7,659 bases of DNA from Balneolales bacterium (GCA_007127695.1 SKYW01000253.1:1-7659); one strand, 5' to 3'. Positions 1 through 6,532 are shown, numbered from the stretch's first letter. A program made the numbers and translations. Notes: generated by a model not told the origin, from the sequence alone.

Positions 1-83
1 CATGCCATGGCCCAAGTCAAATGCCGTTTTTTTATCGCAAAATGCTATTTTCCATGGTACGTTTGACGAAGAAAGAAACATCT

Positions 84-147
84 GAACATGAAACGAACAT
101 GACAGCCTCCGGCTGACACACATGAGCATGATTGTATCCTGTCATGT
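84..147. repeat. Cluster of direct and inverted repeats, PhoB-box-like
   Basis: GAACATGA occurs twice, at 84-91 and 95-102, exactly 11 bases apart. The second copy runs into CATGACAG, and the 9-base ACATGACAG at 97-105 is repeated inverted as CTGTCATGT at 139-147. Read on the minus strand, 105 to 84 gives two 11-base units, CTGTCATGTTC and GTTTCATGTTC. The first seven bases of unit 1 equal the enterobacterial Pho-box half-site CTGTCAT; unit 2 matches five of seven. A small hairpin, CAGCC-TCC-GGCTG (103-115), overlaps the arm. The repeats are seen directly; a regulatory role is inference. Confidence 0.4.
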
Positions 148-188
148 GAGATCATTCTGACCAGATGAATAGAGATTGATATACACAG

Positions 189-458
189 ATGAAAACCGAT
201 AGATTCTTAACGGAACTGGAAAATATTGTAGAAGAACTGGGTTATACGTTGCGCCGCGAAAAAGGCAGTTTCAGAGGTGATTTCTGTGTTCTTGAGGGAG
301 ATAAAATAGTGATGATAAACAAAGTGTATCCGGCAGAAGTCCATGTGGGACAAATTGTGCGATTTCTCAGAAAGCAAAATCTTGATGACCGGTACATAAA
401 GCCGGCTGTTCGAAAAGAGTTGGATGCATGGTTTGACCGGATAAGCAAAGAAGAGTGA
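189..458 (+). CDS. Small conserved-looking protein of unknown function, coupled to an MBL hydrolase
   Basis: This gene encodes 89 residues and I cannot assign a function. The protein is soluble and charged, with no signal peptide or membrane segment. An N-terminal helix (about 3-18) is followed by REKGSFRGDFCVLEGDKIV (about 23-41), which reads like a beta-hairpin pair, then NKVYPAEVHVGQIVRFLRK (about 44-62) and a basic/acidic C-terminal helix. From memory, short proteins with a similar REKGSFRG...C.LEG....NK pattern occur in Bacteroidota-related genomes, which suggests a real family. It starts at ATG with no clear Shine-Dalgarno. Its TGA stop (456-458) overlaps a possible GTG start of the next gene and lies eight bases before that gene's likelier ATG, so the two are probably cotranscribed and perhaps translationally coupled. 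The repeat cluster at 84-147 lies upstream. Confidence 0.75.
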   Translation: MKTDRFLTELENIVEELGYTLRREKGSFRGDFCVLEGDKIVMINKVYPAEVHVGQIVRFLRKQNLDDRYIKPAVRKELDAWFDRISKEE

Positions 459-466
459 ATACCCCA

Positions 467-1225
467 ATGAAACTGACGTTTTTAGGAACCGGTACATCCA
501 TGGGAGTGCCGGTAGCAGGCGGTTTCGGTCCGAAGCACGCCGGAAGCGACCCGCGGAATCAGCGCTACCGGAGTTCCGTATGGATGCAGTCCAAGGAACG
601 GTCCCTGGTCATAGATACCGGACCGGAATTCCGGCTTCAGACCCTGCGGGCCGGTATTCGGCGCATAGACGCACTGTTGATAACGCATGAACACACGGAT
701 CACATTGCCGGCCTGGATGATATGAGATCATACAACTACGAACAGAAAAAGGCCATTCCGGTCTATACCAGCCCAAGGACAGAGGAAGCCATCCGGCATC
801 GCTTTTCCTACATGTTCGGGCCGGATAAAACGCCCGGATCAGTAGACATTGATTTCATGCCGTTTCACCAGGCCGTACAGGAAGGGGACTGCCGCATAGT
901 GCCGCTGCCTGTTATGCATGGGGGGATGGAAGTCATGGGGTTTCGCGTAAACGATATATCCTACATTACGGATGTCAATCACATACCCGAAGAGACGGCG
1001 GAAAAAATACGGGGTTCAAAAATTCTGATCATGAGCGGGCTGCGCTGGTCGCCTTCCCATCCCACTCATTATACCATTCCCGAAGCAATTGAAGTCTCGG
1101 AAACACTGGAGGTAAGAAAGACGTATCTGATCCACATGTCCCCGTTTGTGAATCACGAGCAAGTATCACGTCGTATGCCTCCACAGGTAAAACTTGCGTT
1201 CGATCAGCTCGAAGTTTCCGTCTGA
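467..1225 (+). CDS. MBL-fold metallo-hydrolase, PhnP-like
   Basis: This is a cytoplasmic metallo-beta-lactamase-fold hydrolase, 252 residues from ATG 467. The metal ligands are visible in order: HEHTDH at 74-79, H151 in VMHG, D169 in ITDVNH and H223 in LIHMSP. The opening MKLTFLGTGTSMGVP and GLDDMRSYNY (82-91) are typical of the COG1235/PhnP branch; the E. coli PhnP member is a cyclic phosphodiesterase. No phn C-P lyase genes are nearby, so the substrate is unknown and phosphonate breakdown should not be assumed. An in-frame GTG at 455 overlaps the previous stop as GTGA. I prefer ATG 467 because family members start at this point and the purine-rich AAGAAGAG (448-455) lies about 11 bases upstream. 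The gene ends convergent to manC with a 75-bp gap that shows no good terminator. Confidence 0.9.
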   Translation: MKLTFLGTGTSMGVPVAGGFGPKHAGSDPRNQRYRSSVWMQSKERSLVIDTGPEFRLQTLRAGIRRIDALLITHEHTDHIAGLDDMRSYNYEQKKAIPVYTSPRTEEAIRHRFSYMFGPDKTPGSVDIDFMPFHQAVQEGDCRIVPLPVMHGGMEVMGFRVNDISYITDVNHIPEETAEKIRGSKILIMSGLRWSPSHPTHYTIPEAIEVSETLEVRKTYLIHMSPFVNHEQVSRRMPPQVKLAFDQLEVSV

Positions 1226-1300
1226 CGAGTTCCGTTCTCTGGAAATTGCGTATCAGCTTGCCTGGATGCCGAACAGCATGCAGGAGTATCTGCCGAAATG

Positions 1301-2398
1301 CTATCGGTATTTACTGTGAAAGTCTCCCTTGAGCTGGTCATACACCTCCTTCACATGCTGGGAGTTGTCCAGTTTGCAGATAAGCATGGCGTCCTCGGTC
1401 TCAATTACGCCTATTCCCTGAAGCCCCACAAGCGTAATGAGTTTCTGGCTTTCCGAGTCGACAAAACAGTTTTGAGATTGCACGGCAAGCGCATTTCCTG
1501 AATTAAGGATATTCCCGTTCTGATCGGCTTCCTCGCTTTGCAATTCGTAGATGGCCATCCAGCTCCCGAGGTCGCTCCAGTCAAAATGAGAAGGAACGAC
1601 AATGACATTCCCAGATTTTTCCATGATACCATAGTCAATGGAAACTGAGAAACATGACGAATATACTGCCTCCAGGGTTTTTTGCCTTATTTTCCCCTTG
1701 TGCTTTTTAAGGTCTTTGGAAAAAAGCTCCACCTGATGATAAAGGACAGGAAGATGCTGTTTTATTTCATTGAGGATGGCTCCGGTTTTCCAGATGAACA
1801 TGCCGCTGTTCCACAGGAAGTCACCGGACTGCAAGAACTTGAGAGCAGTCTGGACATCCGGTTTTTCCGCAAATGTCTTGACGGGATAAGCGGTACTGTC
1901 ACCTGCCCTGACCTTTTTTTCATCGTTATACTGGATATAGCCATAGCCGGTCTCGGGCCGTGTCGGAGTTATTCCGATGGTGATAAGATATCCGTCTTTT
2001 TCTGTCAGCTGGACACAGGTTTGAAGATCTTTCAGAAAGGCATCATCGTTCCGAATGTAGTGGTCCGACGGCAATACGATCATGGTGGCGTCGGGATCCC
2101 GATTATGGAGCAGCGCGGATGCGAAACCTATACACGGCGCCGTGTTCCTGGCAACCGGCTCACCGATGATGTTCTCGTCAGGAAGGTCGGGGATTTGCTC
2201 CTTCACCAGGGAAACGTAATCGGCGTTGGTGCTCACAAGAATACGCTCGGGCGGGATGATGGGACGAATGCGATCAATCGTGGTCTGAAGTAGGGTTTTT
2301 TCTTCAAAAAACGTCAGAAACTGTTTAGGACAGTCAATCCGGCTTTTCGGCCAGAAACGGGATCCGATGCCACCGGCCATGATCAGTGCATACACCAT
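1301..2398 (-). CDS. manC: Mannose-1-phosphate guanylyltransferase
   Basis: The enzyme converts mannose 1-phosphate and GTP to GDP-mannose and pyrophosphate, the mannosyl (and GDP-fucose) donor for surface polysaccharides and glycoproteins. It has 365 residues. The nucleotidyltransferase signature AGGIGSRFWPKSR lies at 8-20 with K25 in the following CPKQF. LPSDHYI (109-115) holds the metal-binding aspartate, PETGYGYI is at 148-155, FAEKP at 176-180, GDFLWNSGMFIW at 192-203 and FDWSDLGSW at 272-280. The length matches the monofunctional form: the C-terminal phosphomannose-isomerase cupin of bifunctional AlgA/ManC proteins is absent. ATG 2398 is well supported by AGGAG eight bases upstream, the best Shine-Dalgarno in the window. 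It follows phoR by 78 bp on the same strand, a gap carrying a tandem repeat, so it may have its own control. The stop is TAG. Confidence 0.95.
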   Translation of the reverse strand: MVYALIMAGGIGSRFWPKSRIDCPKQFLTFFEEKTLLQTTIDRIRPIIPPERILVSTNADYVSLVKEQIPDLPDENIIGEPVARNTAPCIGFASALLHNRDPDATMIVLPSDHYIRNDDAFLKDLQTCVQLTEKDGYLITIGITPTRPETGYGYIQYNDEKKVRAGDSTAYPVKTFAEKPDVQTALKFLQSGDFLWNSGMFIWKTGAILNEIKQHLPVLYHQVELFSKDLKKHKGKIRQKTLEAVYSSCFSVSIDYGIMEKSGNVIVVPSHFDWSDLGSWMAIYELQSEEADQNGNILNSGNALAVQSQNCFVDSESQKLITLVGLQGIGVIETEDAMLICKLDNSQHVKEVYDQLKGDFHSKYR

Positions 2399-2406
2399 CT
2401 TGATAA

Positions 2407-2411
2407 CTCCT
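2407..2411 (-). promoter_or_regulatory. Strong ribosome binding site of manC
   Basis: AGGAG on the minus strand lies eight bases before the manC ATG. It fixes the start and stands out because fabI, ruvC, ruvA and phoB lack a comparable site. Confidence 0.75.
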
Positions 2412-2423
2412 GGGAAGGTTCAA

Positions 2424-2450
2424 TTTTCTGTGAGATTTTTTTCTGTGAGA
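2424..2450 (-). repeat. Two tandem copies of TCTCACAGAAAA before manC
   Basis: On the minus strand the 12-base TCTCACAGAAAA occurs at 2450-2439 and again at 2435-2424, with a 15-base period and an A-rich linker of three bases. Both copies lie in the 78-bp gap between phoR and manC, upstream of the manC ribosome binding site. They could be a tandem operator, a leader element or a chance local duplication. Exact identity of both copies is directly visible; function is unknown. Confidence 0.6.
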
Positions 2451-2476
2451 CTTTGCCAAGTTACCAAAAAACGCAA

Positions 2477-3559
2477 CTAAGCTGAAATGAGATCTGAATG
2501 GTGGTCGGCGCTCTTGAGGTTGAAGCGGAAAACGGTTCCCTGTCCAATCTTGCTCTCGATTTCAAGCCGTTCTTTGTGCGACTCCAGGATATGTTTCACA
2601 ATGGATAGTCCAAGTCCGGTGCCGCCCTGTTCCCTGGAGCGGGACTTGTCGACCCGGAAAAAGCGTTCGGTCACCCTATTTATGTCTTCTGCTTCAATGC
2701 CGATCCCGGTGTCGCGGATGCTGACCGTTATTCTGGATTGATCGCGCTCGGGGAATCGGGTGCTGATGTAAACCCGTCCCTCATGTTTGTTATACTTGAT
2801 TGCGTTTTCAATAAGGTTGACAAGGACCTGCCGGATCTGGTTGCGGTCGGCCAGGGCAAAAGCGTTTGTCTCCTTTTCCTCGAATATGATCCGGACATTC
2901 CGTTGCTCGGCTTTGTACTGCAGCGAATCGATCACATCGTGAATGACATTATTGAGAGGGATGACCGTGAATTCCGGCTTGAGTTCGCCGGTTTCCAGCC
3001 GTGATATTTCCATCAGGTCGTTGGTCAGGAAAATAAGCCTGTTCACATTTTTCATCGCTTTTGAAAGAAAAAGCTGGTTGACTTCGGGATCTTCCAGTGC
3101 GCCGTCCAGCAAGGTCTCCAGATAACCCTGCACCGAAAAAATCGGGGTTTTGAGCTCGTGAGATATGTCACCGATGAATTCCTTGCGGTAGCTTTCTGCC
3201 TCGTCCATTTTGCGGAATTCCTTCATGATCTTGTCGCGGCTCCATTCCGTATCGTGTTGCAGGGCTTCAATCTCGTCAGGGTGCCGCTTCCGTGGAGGAC
3301 GGTCTGCACCGGGAGACCTGAAAGGCAAGCGCTGAATAAGGGAGCGGATGTGCTCCACCCGTTTTTGCAAAAGGTGCCGGGAATAAAAGTAGATGATCAG
3401 GAAAACGAGAAATGCGGCAATGACACCACCCAGGAAAGCATGCGTCGGGTGTTCCATCCAGAACATGGCGGCACCGGCAAAAAGCAGGCCGGTTACTGTT
3501 GCCGGCACGGTTGCGAGCCGTATGCCTGTCCGGAAATATGTACTGATATCCGCGTTCAT
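2477..3559 (-). CDS. phoR: PhoR-like sensor histidine kinase
   Basis: This is a membrane histidine kinase of 360 residues that should phosphorylate the regulator encoded just upstream. Two hydrophobic segments (about 14-34 and 39-60) are separated by only a few residues, so there is almost no periplasmic part. A basic linker (61-118) with no recognisable PAS domain leads to the HisKA domain with SHELKTP at 133-139 (H134 is the phospho-acceptor). The ATPase domain shows the N-box LVNLIENAIKYN (246-257, N252), DTGIGI (283-288), the F-box RFFRVDKSRS and GGTGLGLSI (312-320). It starts with the ATG of an ATGA overlap with the phoB stop, implying translational coupling. The family places it with PhoR/WalK-type kinases. 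Phosphate as the signal is inferred from the partner, because the sensor part is reduced compared with E. coli PhoR. The stop is TAG. Confidence 0.9.
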   Translation of the reverse strand: MNADISTYFRTGIRLATVPATVTGLLFAGAAMFWMEHPTHAFLGGVIAAFLVFLIIYFYSRHLLQKRVEHIRSLIQRLPFRSPGADRPPRKRHPDEIEALQHDTEWSRDKIMKEFRKMDEAESYRKEFIGDISHELKTPIFSVQGYLETLLDGALEDPEVNQLFLSKAMKNVNRLIFLTNDLMEISRLETGELKPEFTVIPLNNVIHDVIDSLQYKAEQRNVRIIFEEKETNAFALADRNQIRQVLVNLIENAIKYNKHEGRVYISTRFPERDQSRITVSIRDTGIGIEAEDINRVTERFFRVDKSRSREQGGTGLGLSIVKHILESHKERLEIESKIGQGTVFRFNLKSADHHSDLISA

Positions 3560-4239
3560 GGTTTTCTGAACCTATACCCGACACCCTTGACGGTTTCAAT
3601 CAGACTGTCCCCAAGCTTTTCCCGGATTTTGCGGATATGCACATCAACAGTGCGATCGATAACGTAGATGTTCGCTCCCCAAACTTCATTCAGCAGCACC
3701 TGGCGGCTGAGTACCTTGCCCGCCTGGCTTGCAAGCAGGTAGAGCACTTCGAACTCTTTCCTCGGCAATTTGATTTCACGACTGCCTTTTTCGACAACAT
3801 AGCGGTCCCTGTCAATGACCAGGCCTTCGAAAACAATACTGTTTTTTTGCGTTTCAAGAGGTTCACGGGCTCGCCGCAGCACGGCCTTGATGCGCGACAT
3901 CAGTTTTGCAATGCTGATCGGCTTTGAGAGGTAATCGTCGGCACCCTCCTCCAGTCCGCGGACTTCCGACTGCTCGTCACTGCGGGCCGTCAGGAAAATG
4001 ATGGGGATGTCCCTGAGTTCCGGATCCTGTTTCAGGTTCCGGCACACCTGGTGTCCGTCCATCCGGGGCATCATAATATCCAGCAGGATAAGGCCCGGCC
4101 GGTGTTTTTTGGCCATTTGAATGCCATCGCGGCCATTGTCGGATGTCAAAACTTCGTAGCCCTGCTTGATCAGGTTATACTCCACGAGGTCAAGAATATC
4201 CTGTTCATCATCGACTACCAGTATGACTGTTTTGTTCAA
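3556..4239 (-). CDS. phoB: PhoB-like OmpR-family response regulator
   Basis: This is a DNA-binding response regulator of 227 residues. The receiver domain (about 4-122) has acidic-pocket residues D10 and D11 in VVDDE, phospho-acceptor D54 in LLDIMMP, switch threonine T84 in FLTA and K106 in LSKP. The winged-helix domain (about 131-227) contains VIDRTVDVHIRKIREKLG (193-210), very close to the E. coli PhoB recognition helix as I recall it, and ends ETVKGVGYRF. This supports PhoB rather than a generic OmpR assignment and predicts binding to CTGTCAT-type direct repeats. The start is TTG at 4239: upstream in this frame the next stop comes 39 bases before it, and no ATG intervenes. No Shine-Dalgarno is visible. 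It lies 93 bp after ruvA and overlaps phoR by four bases. Confidence 0.92.
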   Translation of the reverse strand: MNKTVILVVDDEQDILDLVEYNLIKQGYEVLTSDNGRDGIQMAKKHRPGLILLDIMMPRMDGHQVCRNLKQDPELRDIPIIFLTARSDEQSEVRGLEEGADDYLSKPISIAKLMSRIKAVLRRAREPLETQKNSIVFEGLVIDRDRYVVEKGSREIKLPRKEFEVLYLLASQAGKVLSRQVLLNEVWGANIYVIDRTVDVHIRKIREKLGDSLIETVKGVGYRFRKP

Positions 4240-4332
4240 ATCGGTCGAAGAATGGGTTTGGTAGGTTGCTACATGAAGTTACATACTCCCGGGAATGAAT
4301 AAAACCGGCACAGATTAAGAAATTGTTACGAA

Positions 4333-4920
4333 TCAGAGGAGCTTGAGGGCCTTTTTTAACAGTTCGGAAACATTGCCGCCGGCATTTCCGTCCGCCCCGA
4401 GAGCCGCCTGGACCGCTTTCTGCGCCTGCGCCCGCTGGTACCCGAGCGCTTCCAGTGCCGAAATTGTTTCGTTCTGGATGGTGCCTGACTCAGCGCCGGT
4501 CTCTTCCGGGGTGACGATATCACCCAGTTTGTCGCGCAGCTCCAATACGATGCGCTCCGCCGACTTTTTGCCAATGCCCGGACTCCGGGCAATTAGACCG
4601 GAATTCTGGTTGACGATGGCGCTCACGATCTGTCGCGGCGGCATGGCAGAAAGCAGGGCAAGGGCCAGCCTGGGGCCGATGCTCTTTACCGTGATCAGCA
4701 TCTCAAACAGGTTTCGCTCCTCCGTGGAGGCGAACCCGAACAGCTGCTGGTCATTATCGGATATGTGATGGTGGATGTGCAGGGTGCAGGCGGCATCGGC
4801 AGCCGGAACCCGTTCCAGGGTGTGGTTGGAAATGCGCACCAGGTATCCGACGCCACCGACATCGAGGATGAGGGATCCCTGTTGCTTGCTGAAGACAGTT
4901 CCTTTCAAATAGGCGATCAT
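4333..4920 (-). CDS. ruvA: Holliday junction branch migration protein RuvA
   Basis: RuvA binds four-way DNA junctions as a tetramer and loads the RuvB motor for branch migration. The 195 residues cover the full family length. The N-terminal OB domain (about 1-63) starts MIAYLKG and contains DVGGVGYLV. HHHISDNDQQLFGF (50-63) corresponds to the loop carrying the acidic pin. Two helix-hairpin-helix motifs follow: ITVKSIGPRLALALLS (about 76-91) and SPGIGKKSAERIVLEL (about 113-128). After an acidic linker, the C-terminal RuvB-binding domain (about 147-195) starts ETISALEALGY. The gene is 57 bp after ruvC on the same strand. ruvB is not in the window. No Shine-Dalgarno is visible before ATG 4920. 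Confidence 0.95.
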   Translation of the reverse strand: MIAYLKGTVFSKQQGSLILDVGGVGYLVRISNHTLERVPAADAACTLHIHHHISDNDQQLFGFASTEERNLFEMLITVKSIGPRLALALLSAMPPRQIVSAIVNQNSGLIARSPGIGKKSAERIVLELRDKLGDIVTPEETGAESGTIQNETISALEALGYQRAQAQKAVQAALGADGNAGGNVSELLKKALKLL

Positions 4921-4977
4921 GGGTTATATCTTGCTGTCATGCGGACCTGTTCATGCCGCAGGGTTTCATACACACAG

Positions 4978-5565
4978 TCAGCGTTGCCGAATGCGGTCAG
5001 GGTTGTTGTCGACAAAATCACTCCAGCTGTTTTTTCTCCGGCGGCTGGAACCGGCCCCGTGGTTTGTCGCATCCTGGCCGGAAACGGGCTCCTTCAATTT
5101 CTGGAAGTGGCACCAGGCCACGGCAAGGGCGTCGGTGGCATCGCTGGTGAGCGTGCTTTGGGGGATGTGGATCAGCTTCTGCAGCATGTACGCCACCTGG
5201 TCCTTCCGCGCGTTTCCTGTCCCCGTAATGGCTTTCTTCACGGCTTTGGGGTAGTACTCGAACAGCGGGATATCCTGGTGCAGGACGGACATGATGATAG
5301 CGGCCTGGGCGCGTCCGAGCTTGAGCATGGCGGAAGGGTCCTTTCCGTACACAGGCGTTTCAATGGCGCAGTAGTCAGGGCGGTAGGCGGAAATGAGCGC
5401 GGCGGTTTCCGAATACAGCAAACGAAGGCGGTCAAGCGGATCTTCCGTACCGGTAAGCCGGATTATGTCACAGCAGAGTGCTTCAAAACGCCGGTCTTTG
5501 TGTTCCAGGACAGCATACCCGGTAATACGGGAGCCGGGATCAATGCCCAGTATGCGTGTATTCAT
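4978..5565 (-). CDS. ruvC: Crossover junction endodeoxyribonuclease RuvC
   Basis: RuvC is a dimeric nuclease that resolves Holliday junctions by paired symmetric nicks. The protein has 195 residues with an RNase-H-like fold. The catalytic acids are visible: D9 in GIDPGSRITGY, E69 in AIETP, and D142 and D145 in SDATDALAVAWCH. ETPVYGKDPSAMLKLGRAQ (69-87) is the conserved segment after the second acid, and GTGNARKDQV (115-124) is the basic substrate-binding region. The last 35 residues form a basic tail (SSRRRKNS) longer than in minimal RuvC proteins, probably disordered. The gene lies between fabI (85-bp gap upstream) and ruvA (57 bp downstream), and RuvA and RuvC act in the same repair step. 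ATG 5565 starts right at the conserved N-terminus, so the start is firm although no good Shine-Dalgarno is present. Confidence 0.95.
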   Translation of the reverse strand: MNTRILGIDPGSRITGYAVLEHKDRRFEALCCDIIRLTGTEDPLDRLRLLYSETAALISAYRPDYCAIETPVYGKDPSAMLKLGRAQAAIIMSVLHQDIPLFEYYPKAVKKAITGTGNARKDQVAYMLQKLIHIPQSTLTSDATDALAVAWCHFQKLKEPVSGQDATNHGAGSSRRRKNSWSDFVDNNPDRIRQR

Positions 5566-5589
5566 CGCCTGCGTTCGAAAAAGTTTAAG

Positions 5590-5644
5590 GTTCCGTCACG
5601 ATCTGTCCGGACAAGCGGATGATCAGGGAGCATCCCTCCGGAAC
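5590..5644 (-). repeat. Nested inverted repeats in the fabI-ruvC gap
   Basis: The 85-bp gap holds three self-complementary elements. GTTCCG (5590-5595) pairs with CGGAAC (5639-5644). Inside lie the perfect 10-base palindrome TGTCCGGACA (5604-5613) and a 5-bp hairpin, AGGGA-GCA-TCCCT (5625-5637). On the minus strand a short T-run (TTTTT) follows about ten bases later, but it does not directly follow a stem, so I do not call a terminator. Confidence 0.4.
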
Positions 5645-5650
5645 ACACCA

Positions 5651-6490
5651 TCATTCCTTCTTGGATGCGTGCAGTTCCGCCAGGTCGTAGATCAGCTCCT
5701 CACTTATTCCATTAGTGGAAAATCCGCCGTCGTGAAACAGGTTCTGCATGGTCACCTTGCGGGTGAGATCCGAAAAAAGCGTGACACAGTAATCCGCACA
5801 TTCATCCGCAGTGGGATTGCCGAGCGGCGAAAGCAATTCCGCAAAATCATACATGGCATCGAATCCGCGGATACCGGAGCCGGCAGAAGTCTTGGTCGGG
5901 CCCTGTGAAACCGTATTGACCCGTATGCCCTGCTTTCCAAGGCGACTGCCAAAGTTGCGGGCTATACTTTCCAGCAGCGCCTTTGCATCGTTCATGTCGG
6001 AGTATTTGGAGAAAATCCGCTGTGCACCGATATAGGAGAGTGCGACAATGCTTGCACCGTCATTGAGGGCCTCCTTCTCAACACTGGCCTGCAGCACCTT
6101 GTGCAGGGAAATGGCGGATATCTCAAGCGTCTGCTGCATCAGTCTGTAGTTCAGCCGGTAATACTGATTTCCTTTGCGGATGTTGGGTGACATCCCGACG
6201 GCATGCAGTATGAAGTCGAGCTTGCCGTTCTTTTCGACTGTAGCATCGACAAGCTCAAGAACCTGCTTGTAATCCGACACATCACAGGGAAGGACTTCCG
6301 ATCCGGTTTCCTTGGCCAGCTTGTCCAGGGCCCCGAAACGAAGTGCAATAGGTGCATTGGTAAGCGTGAAAGAAGCCCCTTCACGTTTGCACGACAGAGC
6401 AACACGCCAGGCTATGCTGCGTTCATCCAGTGCGCCGAAAATCAGGCCTGTTTTCCCTTTAAGAAGGTTGTGGCTGTTATTCTGAGTCAT
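5651..6490 (-). CDS. fabI: Enoyl-[acyl-carrier-protein] reductase FabI
   Basis: FabI is the NAD(P)H-dependent enoyl-ACP reductase that completes each elongation cycle of type II fatty-acid synthesis. It has 279 residues and an SDR fold. The cofactor-binding start is GLIFGALDERSIAW (15-28), the divergent FabI form of the glycine motif. CDVSD (69-73) binds the adenine ring and HAVGMSP (96-102) lines the nicotinamide side. Catalysis fits Y163 and K170 in Y-x6-K, with the extra FabI tyrosine Y153 in SYIGAQR. SQGPTKTSAGSGI (195-207) forms the substrate loop and DGGFSTNGIS (254-263) closes the core. SIAW and DAMYDFAE are features I associate with Bacteroidota-type FabI; a C-terminal extension follows. 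It is the first leftward gene after the divergent spacer shared with ffh, and a candidate promoter lies upstream. No Shine-Dalgarno is evident. Confidence 0.95.
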   Translation of the reverse strand: MTQNNSHNLLKGKTGLIFGALDERSIAWRVALSCKREGASFTLTNAPIALRFGALDKLAKETGSEVLPCDVSDYKQVLELVDATVEKNGKLDFILHAVGMSPNIRKGNQYYRLNYRLMQQTLEISAISLHKVLQASVEKEALNDGASIVALSYIGAQRIFSKYSDMNDAKALLESIARNFGSRLGKQGIRVNTVSQGPTKTSAGSGIRGFDAMYDFAELLSPLGNPTADECADYCVTLFSDLTRKVTMQNLFHDGGFSTNGISEELIYDLAELHASKKE

Positions 6491-6532
6491 ACGGTAATCT
6501 TGTTTTTACTGTCGATACGGTTTACGATGGTC

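Noticed and set aside
1..8. Possible start of a leftward gene (ATG on the minus strand at 8-6)
   Set aside because: Only two codons fall inside the window and no ribosome binding site precedes them, so a gene cannot be supported, although the minus-strand repeat units at 105-84 would suit one.
103..115. CAGCC-TCC-GGCTG as an intrinsic terminator
   Set aside because: The stem is only five base pairs and no uninterrupted T-run follows in either direction. It overlaps the repeat cluster instead.
1226..1300. Terminator between the convergent MBL and manC genes
   Set aside because: Only 4-base stems were found (for example CCGA/TCGG near 1292-1307), with no following T-run on either strand.
1682..2293. 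Rightward open frame of 203 codons within manC
   Set aside because: It is antisense to the conserved core of manC, with no recognisable domain and no ribosome binding site.
3158..3667. Rightward open frame across the phoR/phoB junction
   Set aside because: It is antisense to the well-supported HisKA and winged-helix coding regions, with a composition typical of a shadow frame.
4765..5622. Long rightward open frame of 285 codons across ruvA and ruvC
   Set aside because: It is fully antisense to two genes with intact catalytic and binding motifs. Its translation shows no family features.
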